Assembly (NCBI RefSeq): GCF_036884655.1
Contig: NC_088342.1
Span: 37,069,001-37,133,000 of the forward strand
Source of the DNA: Musa acuminata AAA Group
Lineage: Eukaryota > Streptophyta > Magnoliopsida > Zingiberales > Musaceae
Direction: 5' to 3'
DNA length: 64,000 nt
This document shows positions 13,401-25,780 of the stretch, piece after piece. Position numbers and translations under genes: made by a program. Within the stretch, counting starts at the first letter, position 1; the number at the start of each line of letters is the position of its first letter. Below the pieces are notes generated by a model, which did no database searches, was not told where the DNA came from, and worked only from the letters and a program-made list of their open reading frames with translations.

Positions 13401-13796
13401 TGTGTTAGGACTCTAGCTAAGAGAGTCCTAATTGAGAGGGGCATTCATGTAAAACCTACCTAAGCCGATCCTTATTAAAGAGATGAAGAGGTCGGCTAGT
13501 GTTTGGAGGTTATTTCTTAGAGAAGAATTAGAAGTTGTAAAGGAATATGAGTCTTGAGTAGGAGTCCTATTAGGAGTCTTGAGTAAGAGTCTTAATTGAA
13601 TAGGAGTCTTATTAGGAGTTAGGGTTTAGAAACCCTATAAATAGCCATATATTCATCCTCTTTTGATAAGCAATAGATGAATCTTTTTTACAGCCTTTGA
13701 GCAGCAATTTGGAGAAAGGAACCCCTATAGAGTTCCAAGGAGGTCGATCCCCTAAAGAGATCAGCCCCAAGCTTAGAATCTGCAAGGGTTCTAACA
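13401..13796 (+). repeat. 5' LTR of gypsy element G
   Basis: 396 bp with TATAAATA at 13636-13643 and terminal CTAACA. Internal near-repeats of GAGTCTTGAGTA/GGAGTCCTATTAGGAGT lie at about 13550-13620. Confidence 0.9.
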
Positions 13797-13798
13797 TC

Positions 13799-13810
13799 TA
13801 TTATCAGAGC
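13799..13810 (+). other. Primer-binding site of element G (degenerate)
   Basis: TATTATCAGAGC is two mismatches from the initiator tRNA-Met site and starts two bases after the LTR. Confidence 0.7.
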
Positions 13811-14880
13811 AACGTTCTTGGCATCTCGCTGCCCTTCCATAGCCATCCATCAGCCCTCCATAGCCGCCCAAAGCAATTCCTACAATTTCTTAAAAGATCA
13901 TCGCCAAATTCCTTCATCATCTCCACCACCACGGATCATCCTTTAATCTCCTCGTGAATTACGATAGGTTCTGGTTTCTTACCTTACTACTGCTGTAATT
14001 TAGTTATCCTTATTCAAAAATCTAAAAAAAAAATTATTCCAATAATGCTGCATAAACTTTTCGTCGTAAAGTTTTCATCTTTACGATGAAAGATACATTC
14101 CAGAATTTCAACCGTATAGCACAATCTGTTTGATCTTGCTACTATATTTTTTCTATTTAAATCTCTACCAAATTTTTATGACAGCTTTGACACTTCCTAA
14201 CAGCAGATTTTTCTTTAGTTATATAAAAAAATTCTCAATATAAATCACTAATCTTTTACATCCACTCTGCTACACTTGAAAATATGTGCTGTAGAAAATT
14301 ACAGCCGCATATTGTTGCCTTAACTGATCTATTTGTAATCCTTTCTGAACGAAATTTCTTATACACATCATAGATCATCTTGGCTTCCATCTAAGATTAG
14401 TCTATTAAATAATTTATCTCTAAAAATGTTCTTGTGTTGCTGCAAATTTTCATCGCATACTGTTGAAATTTTTCGACAAGAATTCTACTATCGCAACTTG
14501 CACTAATTTCCTAGCTTTTATACTACCAAAATTTTCTAGTTTAAATTGGTCATCTTTGTTGTTATATAAACTGAGATTTTACTATCAAATTCTCTCCTCA
14601 AATCTCTCGATTTTTGCTAGAAATTTCATCGAGAAATCGTTGTTTTTTCGATGACAATTCTGCTCTTACAAGACAACACATATATGCAGCAACTTCCATT
14701 GATTTCTATCAAACCTTTGCTGCCATCTACCATAGATCTAAAACTTTCATCCATAGCCCTAAAACTTCACTAAACCACACATTCAAACTGCACCCAAAAC
14801 AGCCACAAAACAAGCCTAAACTACAGCCTACATCCACCAATCCACCAACCCTTTTGACCATCACTTCTCTCAATCTATAC
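13811..14880 (+). other. Leader region of gypsy element G
   Basis: About 1.07 kb between primer site and gag start. It is AT-rich with no recognisable domain. The open stretch at 14614-14880 runs into the gag N-terminus and I do not call it a separate gene. Confidence 0.5.
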
Positions 14881-15894
14881 ATGCCTTTAACCCGACAACA
14901 AAAGAGAGATCTTAATATTACAGATTTGAAGGCATATACTATGGCATCTAAGGAGTCAATCAATACTAAATTTGAAGCCTTCGAGGCATGAATGGAAGAT
15001 AAGATTCAGACTCTCTTTACCGAACTCAGTTTGGGCCGACCATCAAGCCCGAAGAAATCACATCAAGGGGAGAGCTCTAACCAATCACACCAAGCCTGAA
15101 GAGATGACTTCCAAGAGAGGGAAGGTTCTATGATTGATCTCAACTATCCATGCATGAGGATGGACTTCCGTAGATGGGAAGAAGGAGACCTGATTGGTTG
15201 GATCTCGCACGCGAAGCGATATTTTCGGTACCACAAAATCGTGGATGCATCTATGGTGAAAATTGTAGCTATACATCTTGAAGGAGATGTAATATAGTGG
15301 TTTGACTAGTTTAAAAACACTCATGGAATCCTCTCATGGCAACATTTCAAAGAAGGAATGCTGATCCGCTTCGGACCAACTAATTACGAGAACATTGACG
15401 GACAACTAGCAAAGATCTGACAAACCTCCACCATTCAGGAGTACCAAACCAGGTTTGAAAGGTTATCTAATTAAACTCATGATTAGTCTCAAAAATAGCT
15501 ATTGGGGACCTTTATTGAGGGCTTAAAGCCAGAGATCTGGGGAGAAGTTAACACGCGACAACCTACACGCTTATGGCAGCCATCTCTTTCGCACGACTTC
15601 AAGAGGAGCAATTGAACCATGAAGCCTAGAGGATTAGGGTCGCTCCCCAACCAACAATACTGAAGCCCTCAGCCCCCCCACTATCAACTGAGTCCCTACA
15701 TCAAAAAGGTTGACAAGAGAAGGGCTTCAAGAGCAATCTACGAAAGGGTTATGTTGGCACTGCGACGAGACGTGGAGCCGCGAGCATCGCTGTAGAAAAG
15801 GGAGACTTCTTATGATTGAACTAGTAGAATAAGAGGTCATTGAATATTCAGAAGAGAGCCATGAACATAAAGAAGAAGATGCGGAAGAAAAGCC
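14881..15894 (+). pseudogene. Gypsy gag of element G (retrotransposon gag domain and zinc knuckle), broken
   Basis: The frame starts MPLTRQQKRDLNITDLKAY at 14881. A retrotransposon gag domain follows at about 15160-15560, readable as IDLNYPCMRMDFRRWEEGD, then TSTIQEYQTRFERLSN and FIEGLKPEIWGEV. A zinc knuckle CWHCDETWSREHRC lies at 15752-15793 (spacing C-x2-C-x7-H-x-C). In-frame stops occur at several places, for example in DVI-stop-WFD. The reading ends at the insertion of C and continues at 25781. Known role: structural protein of the virus-like particle. This copy is a pseudogene. Confidence 0.85.
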
Positions 15895-18870
15895 TGTTAG
15901 GATCAAGAGCACTAAGACAAGGGGGGGGGGGGGTTAATTAGTGTAGTGGAAAACTTTCGACGATTAAAGCGACGTTCGTATGATAAAAGTGTTTTTGATG
16001 AAAAACCATTTCGGAAAGTTCTTCAACTTAAGATCAAGTGAAAGTATAGTTGAAGTAAAGCAACGGAGGCAGTTTGCAGTTAAAATAGAGAGCAGAATGT
16101 AAATGCAAACCGAGATTTAGAGTGGTTCGGTCAATCTTGACCTACATCCACTTTTGGCTTCCTCCTCCGATGAGGTCACTGACATCCACTAGAGGCTTTC
16201 CTTCAATAGACGAAGGCCAACCACCCTTTTATAGCTTTAATACTTTTGACGGGCTTAGGAGATAACCCTTACAGATTTTCACTCCTCTCTTGAATGATCA
16301 AAACTTAGAAGAAAAGACGGAGAAGAACTTCTAGCTTTTTACAACACTTTTAAGCTCTCAAATTCTCAGAATAAATGCAAGCTTTCATTTTCCTTTCATA
16401 CAGGAAAGGGTGGGGTTTATATAAGCCCCAACTGGTTTGAATTTGAAGCTCAAAAGTGTCATCTCCCAGATTTTCGGGGTCTTAGCGATACCACCGCCAT
16501 AATTGGGCGGTACTACCGCCTGGCATCTGACAATGGGCGATACTACTGCTCAGTCTGGGTGGTACCACCGCTTGGCAAAGCTTGGAGACCGAGCTCTGGT
16601 GGTACCACCGCTGATAGGATCAGGGTTGGCATTAAGAGGGGGGGGTGAATTAGTGCAGCCGATAAAAATGTCAACTTCGTCAAATCTCTCGTACGATAAA
16701 AACCATTTCCGATGTAAAACTAATTTCAAAAACTTAACTTGGAAACATACGTAAATGTATTGAAGCCAGTAAGCTATTGAAGGGGTTTGCAGTAAGGTAA
16801 TAGCAGGAAATAAAATGCAAACCAGAGAAGATGGGAGTTTATAGTGGTTCGGTCAATCGTGACCTACATCCACTCCTCTGATTCCTCTTCCGTCGAGGCC
16901 ACCGACATCCACTAACGATCTTCTTTTACTAGGCGAAGATCAACCTCCTTCTTACACCCCTCTTCTCCTTTTACCGGGTTTAGGAGACAACCCTTACAAG
17001 CACTCACTCTCCTCTCTAAATAGAATTCTAACACTTAGAATTTAGAGGAGGGAAATTCTAGAGATTGCAGCAGTATTTTCTCTCTTTTAATCTCTCTGTG
17101 CTTGTATGAATTAACCAGGGATGAGAGGGGAATTCATAGGCTTCAAGTTGATTCAAACTTGGAGCCTAAAAACATCTCATCCTAGGTTCCTTGGGCACGG
17201 GCGGTACCACCGCCTAATGTTAGTTTGACTAACACTGTCTTGGGCGGTACCACCACCCAGGTCTGGCGGTACCACCGCTTGGAGTAGAGTGCTGGGCAGT
17301 ACCACCGCCTAGCACCCTGCCAGGGATGGTACAATCGCCCAAACTGGTGGTACCACCGCTTGACACAGCCTCGAAGACTATGCCACGACGGTGAGTCTTC
17401 TTGGGGTACTATTTGGGCTTCTTATTGGGCCCAACACAGTGATTACATAGGCCTAGCTGGACCCTAATTGGGTTGACCGAAATCCAATCCCAATTACGTG
17501 CTAACTATGATTCTTAAGATATATTCTAAGCTAAACGAATCCCTATGTCAATTCTTCTGACGATCTTCCGGCGAACCTCCGACGAACTCTCGGTAATGTT
17601 CCGGCGGACTCCCGGCAAGCTCCTGGACTTCACAATGATCTTCTTGGTGAGTTCTGACGAGCTTCTCTGGCAAGCTCCGTGACTTCTCGGCTGGTTCCCG
17701 TAGAACTTCTGACAAACATCCGGACTTCTGACGAACTCTCGAACTCCCAACGTGATCTCAATCTTTACTTCAAGACTTCATTTTGCTTCATGTCTTGCTA
17801 TCGTAGTTAATCCTACACATATAAAATATACTTTGATCTAGACAATTAATCCTAAGCATCTAATCAAGTTGTCCGGCATGTCATTGGTCCCTCGACGCTT
17901 CATCTGATTCTTCGGCGCATCGTCCTCTCTTACGGCCTATTGCCCAATCGGCCAGTTGACTCCGCAACTCTGATATCCTTGGCGCAATCTCCACTCTTCT
18001 TGGCCCGATGCCTGAATCCACGGCCCGAAGCCTTCTATCGATACGTCGACCGATCCACCGGCCCAACGTCCAATCTTCTAACATGTTCCTCCGGCCCAAC
18101 ATGATTTTTCTTGCTTTAATTGTCTCATCCTGATCAAAGCATCCTTCATCACTCAAAACGCAGATTAAAACATAAACACAATTATCAATTGGTTTCATCA
18201 TCAAAATACGAGATTCAACGACCGCTTTGCAGTAATAACTGTCGGCGGTACCACCGCTTGACAGGGGCGGTACTACCGCCCAGAATTCCTGGGAGACCAA
18301 GTCTCCTAGGTAGTGCCACCACCGGCCCTGGCGGTGCCACCGTCGGCTAGGAATTCTGGGTCCGAATGGGCTGATCCATTCGGCCCAATTTTGGTCTATT
18401 CAGGGCCTAGTTGGCACTAGATTAAGTTAATGGGTTCACCTCCAAATTCTAACTTAATCTACCTACTAACCATGACACTTAAGACATAATGCTGCAAATC
18501 GTGTTCTGGTGCGTCAATCGCTTCTTCCGGCGAGCTTCCGACGAACTTCCGGCGAACATCCGACGAACCCTCAACGATGCTCCGGTGGACTTCCGACAAA
18601 CTCCTGGACTTGCAATGATCCTCTTGGCAAGTTCCGATGAGATTCTTTGGCAAGTTCCTGGACTTCTCGGATTTTTTCTACAGAACTTCCGACGACCGTC
18701 CGGACTTCCGATGAACTCTCGAACCCCCAACGTGATCTTGGTCTTGACTCCAACTCAACACCTACTGCATGTCTTACTGCCATCGTAGTTAATCCTGCAC
18801 ACTTATCTCAACATACGAATTAGATATCCAAATGACAATTGACTTCATCATCAAAATCTGAAATTCAATG
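15895..18870 (-). repeat. 3' LTR of element C (contains solo LTR S2)
   Basis: Host LTR sequence is 15895-16611 and 18226-18870. The outer end is TGTTAGGATC on the plus strand. The inner end is decayed (GAAATTCAATG where GAGATTCAACA is expected). A TTTATATA box (minus-strand TATATAAA) is at 16416-16423. Confidence 0.88.
16612..18220 (-). mobile_element. S2: solo LTR nested in C's 3' LTR
   Basis: 1609 bp of an A/F-type LTR on the minus strand, with ends TGATAGGATC and GAGATTCAACG on the plus strand. Perfect 5-bp duplications ACCGC flank it (16607-16611 and 18221-18225). GGTACCACC repeats and repeated GGAAGTTCG-type words are present. No internal region is seen, so it is a solo LTR. It is the most deeply nested insertion in the window. 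Confidence 0.92.
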
Positions 18871-18884
18871 ATCTCCTCCTTTTT
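18871..18884 (-). other. Polypurine tract of element C
   Basis: On the minus strand it reads AAAAAGGAGGAGAT, adjoining the 3' LTR. Confidence 0.8.
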
Positions 18885-20731
18885 GATGATGACAATCAAT
18901 TGATGACGGAGTTAACCTTAACTCCCCCTATCTATATGCCATACTTGAGATAAGTCATTCTTGAATTCAAAGCTTTTGAATTCAAGAGTCATATTGATAA
19001 GTTAAGTTCATTTAAACTTATCAATACCCCCATCATGATTTCTATCATAATGTTTCTCTCTGAAAATGATGTCAAGGCATGACATCCATTTTCAAGTTTC
19101 ATATTTCAAATGTGAAAGATAGCAATCATAGCAATTCATCATATGGTAAGATATCAACATTATAAAATTACGATGCAAGCTATTGATATCTTAACATAAT
19201 GCAAATATTTCAAATGTAAGCTCTATGTATAGCAATTCATCATATGGCAAGATATCAATTTGTAAAATTACGATGCAAGCTCTTGATATCTTAACATAAT
19301 GCAAATATTTCAAATGTTAGCTCTATGTATAGTAATTCATTCTATCATAGCAATTCATCATATGGCAAGATATCAATTTGTAAAATTACGATGCAAGCTC
19401 TTGATATCTTAACATAATGCAAATATGACAATTATAGCAATTATATCTATCTTCAATTTATCACATATTTCTCCCCCTTTGTCATCAACAAAAAGGAGAA
19501 CGATTTAAGCATTTCAAACATAAGTGTGGTAATGATTCATGTCATAGAAAGGTTCATGTCATTTTTCAATAATAAGTGATAGGATACCAATTATACAAAC
19601 ATTTCAAGGAAACATGATATGGAGATAGCTTTCATTGCATCTTCCTTTTTATTTGTCATTATCTATTTGCATGAAGGAGGAAAGCCATTGTGAGCTTACT
19701 TAAATGAAGTTAAACAAAACGATAAGAGATTAAATCATGCTTCATTTTTACACGGATCAAGATATGCATGTGAATTAAATCCATGCAAGTGTTCATCTCA
19801 AAAGGAAATCTTCCTTCATCAAGAAGGAATTCATATGAAAGAATCATTTCATCAAATCCCTTTCTCGATTAAAAATTTAAGATAAATCTATGAGAGATGC
19901 ATTTTCATATGTCAAAAATCATGGAGCATTGATATGAAATAAACTTAATACATTGATATAAAATCATTTAGGCTCATGAAAGCTCCATTAAGTCTGGAAG
20001 ATAAATACAAAATCATGTATTCGGACAGTATTGTTAGGATCAAGAAAGTCAGAAAATGAAATTTATGTATTTGGACAAGGTTTTGCTATAGATTTTCAGA
20101 CACAATCATGAAGATTAAACATGCTTATCATCATGAAAATTTTACATCCAAAACATATAATTTCCAACATGTTATTAAGGCATGTAATCGTGTAAAATTC
20201 TCATCATAGCAATTAAGTGATTGATCATTGAATCAAGAAAGTTCAAAAAATAAATTTAATAAGTTCATGCATTCAGACAAAGTTTTGTAGTACTCAAGGA
20301 TTAAGAATCCGATGTATGAATGAACCTTCTCAAATCACAATGAGAGTATAACATGCTCATCATGAAAACTTTTAGCACCAAGGCATAAAATTTTTATTTT
20401 TAAAGTAAACAAGTTATTCAATCATATCAACTTCGTATAAAATTTTCAGCATGGAATTTAAGTGATTAAGGAAAATCTAAAAATGAGATTCAATCAACAT
20501 TAATGTCCCTTACTTTGTAAATGCTCACCAAATAATACATCATGTCATAGATACCAATGGTTAAACATATCAAAGCGAGTGGCATTGTGATCAAGGTGAG
20601 TAGCATAAAGAGTTTATAACAACATAGTTTTACAATAAGACAGGAAGCAATTGTGTCCACATTTTCTAAGTACATACATATGCTCATTCAGGTGGTGGAA
20701 AATTAAAATGCCTAAATAGAGAGTCAAATTG
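18885..20731 (-). other. Non-coding 3' internal region of element C
   Basis: AT-rich. It holds the second conserved palindrome (18908-18925), a decayed first hairpin (about 18927-18952), a PPT-like GATGACAAAGGGGGAGAAA near 19470 on the minus strand, and a three-copy repeat at 19129-19440. I see no gene. Confidence 0.6.
19129..19440 (-). repeat. Three-copy tandem repeat with GATATC hairpin arms
   Basis: Copies start at 19129, 19230 and 19348, each with TAGCAATTCATCATATGG. The first copy is about 101 bp and the second about 118 bp. Each has AAGATATCAA (the first copy is followed by CATT instead of TTTG) and, about 28 bases later, TTGATATCTT, an inverted pair. Similar arms occur in element E near 40155-40320. 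Confidence 0.8.
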
Positions 20732-21800
20732 TCAATGAATTTGTTGTAGCTCAGATAGGATTTGATCTTGACAATGTTCGAGCCGATCTTGTCTTTGTTC
20801 AAAGCAATCAATCCGAATCCCTATGCCTTCGATAGATGATGAAGGAGTTTGCTCAATTGGATGTGATTCCTCAAAAGGACCGGTTGGAGGAGATTGGTTA
20901 CCCCTAAAGATTTGTGTTTCTAGTTTTGGTTCAGGTTCAGGTTGAGGGGGATCGGTTCTTCTAGACATTCTAACTCACATACCATTTCTAAATATACATC
21001 TCATTCGATGAAGTAGATTTTTATTTATGATGCTAAATCTAGGCATTAAGTATAACCTCTTCGTCGGGTGGTATTGCAATATCGTAGGCATTAAGTATTC
21101 TAGTGATTATGCCACCATATGGAAGCATCATGTCTTTCTTAGATATTTCTATCATATTTTATTAGATAAGGTAACTAAAACAGTTGTTAAATCCTTTTAT
21201 AGTCCAGTACATGGTTCCTAGTTTCATTTGACTTACTTCATCATAATGGTATTGTTTAGGGAGAATGATACTAATTAGAATGTAATGAAGTATTTTGATG
21301 TTTAATGGTAATAGATGTTCACAGCTTTTAGGAAGTACCATTAAGTTGGGATTACCGAAAATTATTCCTAAGGCATCAACATATGTGGTCCCAACTGTTT
21401 CATTATCCCATTGTCCTCTAAAATAACAACCTCTATCTTTTATTGGGATACCTATTATATCGCAAAGGGATCTATCCGTAATGGATATGTGATGTCCTAG
21501 AAGATAGGAAGATACTCTTTCTTCTTCATTTATATGTAGATTGTTGTAAAACAACCTAATAAGTCTAGGGTAGATGGGTTCACTTATTTATAGGATTAGG
21601 AGAAGATCTAGATTTGCAAACCATTGAATTGGCTCTAAATCATTTAGTTCATCTAAATCAACATGCTTTCCCTTATGAACATTTCTAAATTCTATGGAAG
21701 CAAATTTTTGGGCAAATAGATTTGAATCAAAAAGTGTGGAATCAAAGTTTTCTTCTAATCTCCTCTTCCCTTTGTCCCTAGAGGATCTTCTAGAACCCAT
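20732..21800 (-). pseudogene. Second ORF of element C, resembling the putative plant transposon protein family
   Basis: On the minus strand the ATG at 21800 opens MGSRRSSRDKGKRRLEENF. The same frame runs to about 21054, broken only by a TAA at 21588-21590 and two adjacent TAA codons at about 21159-21164. Readable pieces in order are SEPIYPRLIRLFYNNL, SYLLGHHISITDRSLCDIIG, and LPYGGIITRILNAYDI. The YPRLxRxFYxNL motif and the LPxxxxITRIL segment are what I recall of the family annotated in plants as putative plant transposon protein (Pfam PF20167). A shifted frame (20968-20732) adds a proline- and glutamate-rich piece and a Gln-rich coiled-coil-like end (DRLEHCQDQILSELQQIH). The function of this family is unknown to me. 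It sits after gag on the same strand, where pol would be expected. Confidence 0.65.
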
Positions 21801-22766
21801 AAATACTACTATTTAAGAAGATAAATAATGAGCAAGAGTGGATAATACAAAATAGAAATCAAAAGACCTCTTAGAGAATACCTTAGTTGAGATCTTCAAG
21901 AGGATGAAGGATTGATTCTTGATCTTGTAGGAAATAGGCAGTTTTGGGCAGCTAAAGGGGAGGAATGGAGTTGGAGGAGAGTTTAGAGCTGCAAGGAGGA
22001 GAAGAAAATGAGTTGGAGTCGGTTCTACCGTCGGCCCTAGCTCAGGTTTAAAAGGGGCAGGTTGCGGGCGGTGGCACCGCTAGCTAGGCGGTGTAACTAC
22101 CTGCCACCTGTGACAGCCGACGGTTCTACCGCCAGCTGGGCGATGCCACCGCCTATAGGTAGTGAGCACTGCTTTTAGGAGTGTGTGGGCTAATGTGGGT
22201 GTTTTTAATTTGAAGGGAGTGTTTGTTTGTGAAGCACATAACCCTAATTACATAATCATTTAAAAATTCACATCACAAGATGAGAAAATTTATGCATTTA
22301 TGATCAATCTTGTGAAATGCATACTCTACTCAAATGTCATATAGAGCTTATATGTCTTCAATATGTTCATGACTTACATCATACAAAATTTGTATGCAAA
22401 CTTAGCTTGCAAGACATAAGTTCACGATCTTGTGAGATATAGTTGGATCCAGAAAAATTGAGGAAGGAATGTATCCGATGAATTTAGAAAATCCGAAAGA
22501 TGTGTGAAGGGGAATTCATGCATAAGAGTTTATAGATTTCAAATTTTGAGGGATTAATTTAAGTGTTTATCATGCAAGATTACATCATTAACGTATGGTA
22601 TATTAGTATATTTTGTAATTGATTCTATTTATCCTCTTTTTGTCATTTTAGCTAGAGAGTGTTATGAGTCATTTTGGATCTCTTGTCAAAAACCTTGAGC
22701 ACCCAAAAAGCAAGATATCATCTCTTGATATCATCTCTTGTTCCTAGCTTGTGATGGTATACGTTT
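21801..22766 (-). other. Spacer between gag and second ORF of element C
   Basis: About 0.97 kb. The part at 22020-22170 has GGTTCTACCG / GGTGGCACCGC words like those in the LTR U3 arrays, an unusual place for them. The rest is AT-rich and shows no coding pattern. Confidence 0.45.
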
Positions 22767-24346
22767 CTAAAAATGATGATTTTTAGGTACTCATTTAATC
22801 TTGGGTGCCTCAAAAATTGATCTAAATTGTTTGTCATGTTGCATGGAATTTATCATGGTTCCTTTAGGAACCCAAATCAATTTGTTCAGACTAAATTTTT
22901 TGAATGGACAATGATAAGTTCTATGTCCATATTTGTAACAAAAGTTGCATTTGCTTTGGTGTGAAACATGTAAGATAGGATATTTAATGAAGGTGGTTGG
23001 ATTTTGGTGAGGACTTCTCACAAATCCAATTCCACTTCGTTTAGGAACGTGACCCTTATTTGTAAGGATCATATTCAAAGACTTGCTACCAACCTCGAAT
23101 TTCTTCAAGGTGTCTTTAAGTAGCAAGTTCTCCTTTTGGAGAGTTTCTAGATCATGGCATTTCATACATAGAGCTAAACTATCATTATGTTCAGTTTTTA
23201 ATTTATCGAAATTACGAATAAGAATATCATGCTCCTTTTTTAACAATTTATATTTTCTACTAATTGTTTTGCATTCATCAAATAAGTCATGGAAAGTATT
23301 TAATAATTCATTAAATGATAAATCTGCATCAATTAAATTCTTACCTCCTCTTCGATGGTCATTAGGGCGTAGTGAGCAACTTGCTCGGTATTGGACTCCT
23401 CTTCTTCGGACGCGCTTGAGTCATCCCACATTGCTTTGAGCGTCTTCTTCTTTAGTGTTCTCTTCTTTGTTTGGGGATAATCACTTTTATAGTGTCCCGG
23501 CTTCTTACATTCGTAGCAAATAACTTGGTCCTTTTTGGGTTCAAATTTATTTTTAGTGTCATTTTTAAATTTGTTTCTTTTAATAAATTTTTTAAATTTT
23601 CTTATTAGAAATGCCAAGTCATCGTCAAAGTCCTCATCACTTGAGTATTCTCTCAAGTGGTCTTCTAGAGTTTTAAGTGTCATATCCTTCCTGTTCTTTG
23701 GAAGGATGTCTTATTGCTCTTCATGAGCTTTGCAAATCATTTCGTAGGTCATTAATGACACAATTAATTCTTTAAGAGGGAAGTTGTTTAAATCTTTAGC
23801 CTCTTGAATAGCAGTAACTTTAGGGTCCCAACTCTTTGGAAGGGATCTTAGAATTTTATTGACGAGCTCAAAATTTGAAAAACTTTTACCGAGTCCTTTT
23901 AGACCATTGATGATATCCATGAAACGGGTGTACATGTCACCTATGGTCTCGCTTGGTTTCATTCGAAAATGTTCATAAGAATATACTAAAAGATTGATTT
24001 TTTACTCTTTCACTCTACTTGTGCCTTTGTGAGTCACTTCAAGTGTATGCCAAATATCAAATGTAGTTTCACAAATCGAAATACGATTGAACTCGTTTTT
24101 GTCAAGTGCACAAAATAAGGCATTCAAAGCCTTTGTATTAAGAGCAAAAGTCTTCTTCTCCAATTCATTCCAATTGATCATTGGAAGAGAAGACTTTGAA
24201 AATCCATTTTCAACAATATTCTAAAGTTTAAAATCCATGGAAATAAGGAAGATCCTCATTCGGGTCTTCCAATATGTGTAGTCCATCCCATTGAACATGG
24301 CCGGATGTGTAATAGAGTGGCCCTCTTGGTTTCTGGCGTATGTCAT
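22767..24346 (-). pseudogene. Copia-type gag of element C, with two zinc knuckles, broken
   Basis: The ATG at 24346 opens MTYARNQEGHSITHPAMF, close to H's gag. The UBN2-type core follows (MKPSETIGDMYTRFMDII, NKILRSLPKSWDPKV). A first knuckle CYECKKPGHYKSDYP (last Cys replaced by Tyr) lies near 23500. A coiled-coil-like segment precedes a second knuckle CNFCYKYGHRTYHC near 22925. Several stops split the frame. The ancestral stop, by comparison with H, is at 22767-22769, with an extra stop at 22791. It is alignable with H from end to end and lacks a pol extension. Confidence 0.88.
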
Positions 24347-24382
24347 CTCTCTTGGGTTTTAATCCGATTGAGAATTAACCCC

Positions 24383-24394
24383 GCTCTGATATCA
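24383..24394 (-). other. Primer-binding site of element C
   Basis: On the minus strand it reads TGATATCAGAGC, one mismatch from the initiator tRNA-Met site, two bases inside the LTR. Confidence 0.85.
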
Positions 24395-24396
24395 AT

Positions 24397-25775
24397 TGTT
24401 AGGATCAAGAGCACTAAGAGGAGGGGGGTGAATTAGTGCAGCGGAAAACTTTCAATGATTAAAGCGACGTTCGTATGATAAAAGTATTTTTTATCAAAAT
24501 TCATTTCAGAAAGTTCTTCAACTTAAGATCAAGTGAAAGTATAGTTGAAGTAAAGCAACGAAGGCAGTTTGCAGTTAAGATAGAGAGCAGAATGTAAATG
24601 CAAACCGAGATTTAGAGTGGTTCGGTCAATCTTGACCTACATTCACTTTTGGCTTCCTCCTCCGATGAGGTCACCGACATCCACTAGAGGCCTTCCTTTA
24701 ATAGGCGAAGGCCAACCAACTTTTTACAACTTTACTCCTTTTGACGGGCTTAGGAGACAACCCTTACAGATTTCCACTCCTCTCTTGAATAATCAAAACT
24801 TAGAAGAAAAGAGGGTGAAGAACTTCTAACCTTTTACAACAATTTTAAGCTCTCAAATTCTCAGAATAAATGCAATCTTTCGGTTTCCTTTCATGCAAGA
24901 AAGGGTGGGGTTTATATAGGCCCCAACTAGTTTGAATTTGGAGCTCAAAAGTATCATCTCCCGGATTTCTGGGGTCCTGGCAGTACCACCACCATAACTG
25001 GGTGGTACTACCACCTGGCATCTGACACTGGGTGGTACTACTACTCAGTCTGGGCGGTACCACCACCTGGCAAAGCTCGGAAATCGAGTTCTAGCAGTAC
25101 CACTGCTTGACTGGGGCGATACCACCGCCTAGCAATAATAACTACCAACGGTACCACTACTTGACAGGGGTGGTACTACCACCCAGAATTCTTGGGAGAC
25201 CAAGTCTCTTAGGCGGTACCACCGTCGGCCCTGACGATGCCACCGCCGGCCAAGAATTCTGGGTCCGAATGGGCTGATCCATTCGGCCCAATTTGGGTAT
25301 GTTCAAGGCCCAATTGGCCTCAGATTAAGTTAATGGGATCACCTCCCAATTCTAACTTAATCTACCTACTAACCATGATACTTAAGACATTAGTACTGTA
25401 AATCATGTTCCGGTGTGTCAATCGCTTCTTCCGGCGAGCTACCGGTAAACTTCCGGCGAACATCCGACGAACCCTCGACGATGCTCCAGCAGACTTCCAG
25501 CAAACTCTTGGACCTACGACGATCCTCTTGGCGAGTTCCGACGAGCTTCTTTGGCAAGCTCCTGGACTTCTCGAATTGTTCCTATAGAACCTCCGATGAC
25601 CGTCCGGATTTCTAACGAACTCTCGAACCCCCAACATGATCTTGGTCTTGACTCCGGCTCAACACCTACTGCATGTCTTACTACCATCGTAGTTAATCCC
25701 TGCACACTTATCTCAACATATGGATTATATAACCAAATGACAATTGACTTCATCATCAAAATCCGAGATTCAACA
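24397..25775 (-). repeat. 5' LTR of element C
   Basis: 1379 bp, minus-strand start TGTTGAATCTCGG and end CCTAACA. GGTACCACC-type repeats at about 24980-25230 and a TTTATATA box (TATATAAA on the minus strand) at 24911-24918. Confidence 0.9.
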
Positions 25776-25780
25776 GAGCC

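Larger units (their letters stand above)
15895..25775 (-). mobile_element. Element C: gag plus second-ORF LTR retrotransposon nested in G
   Basis: On the minus strand the 5' LTR is 24397-25775 (1379 bp), the primer site 24383-24394, gag 22767-24346, a second ORF region 20732-21800, the polypurine tract 18871-18884, and the 3' LTR 15895-18870 (about 1362 bp plus solo LTR S2). Flanks are AAGCC (15890-15894) and GAGCC (25776-25780), one mismatch in five. Removing C rejoins G's frame between the zinc knuckle and the protease. Without S2 it is about 8.3 kb. No pol is visible. Confidence 0.9.
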
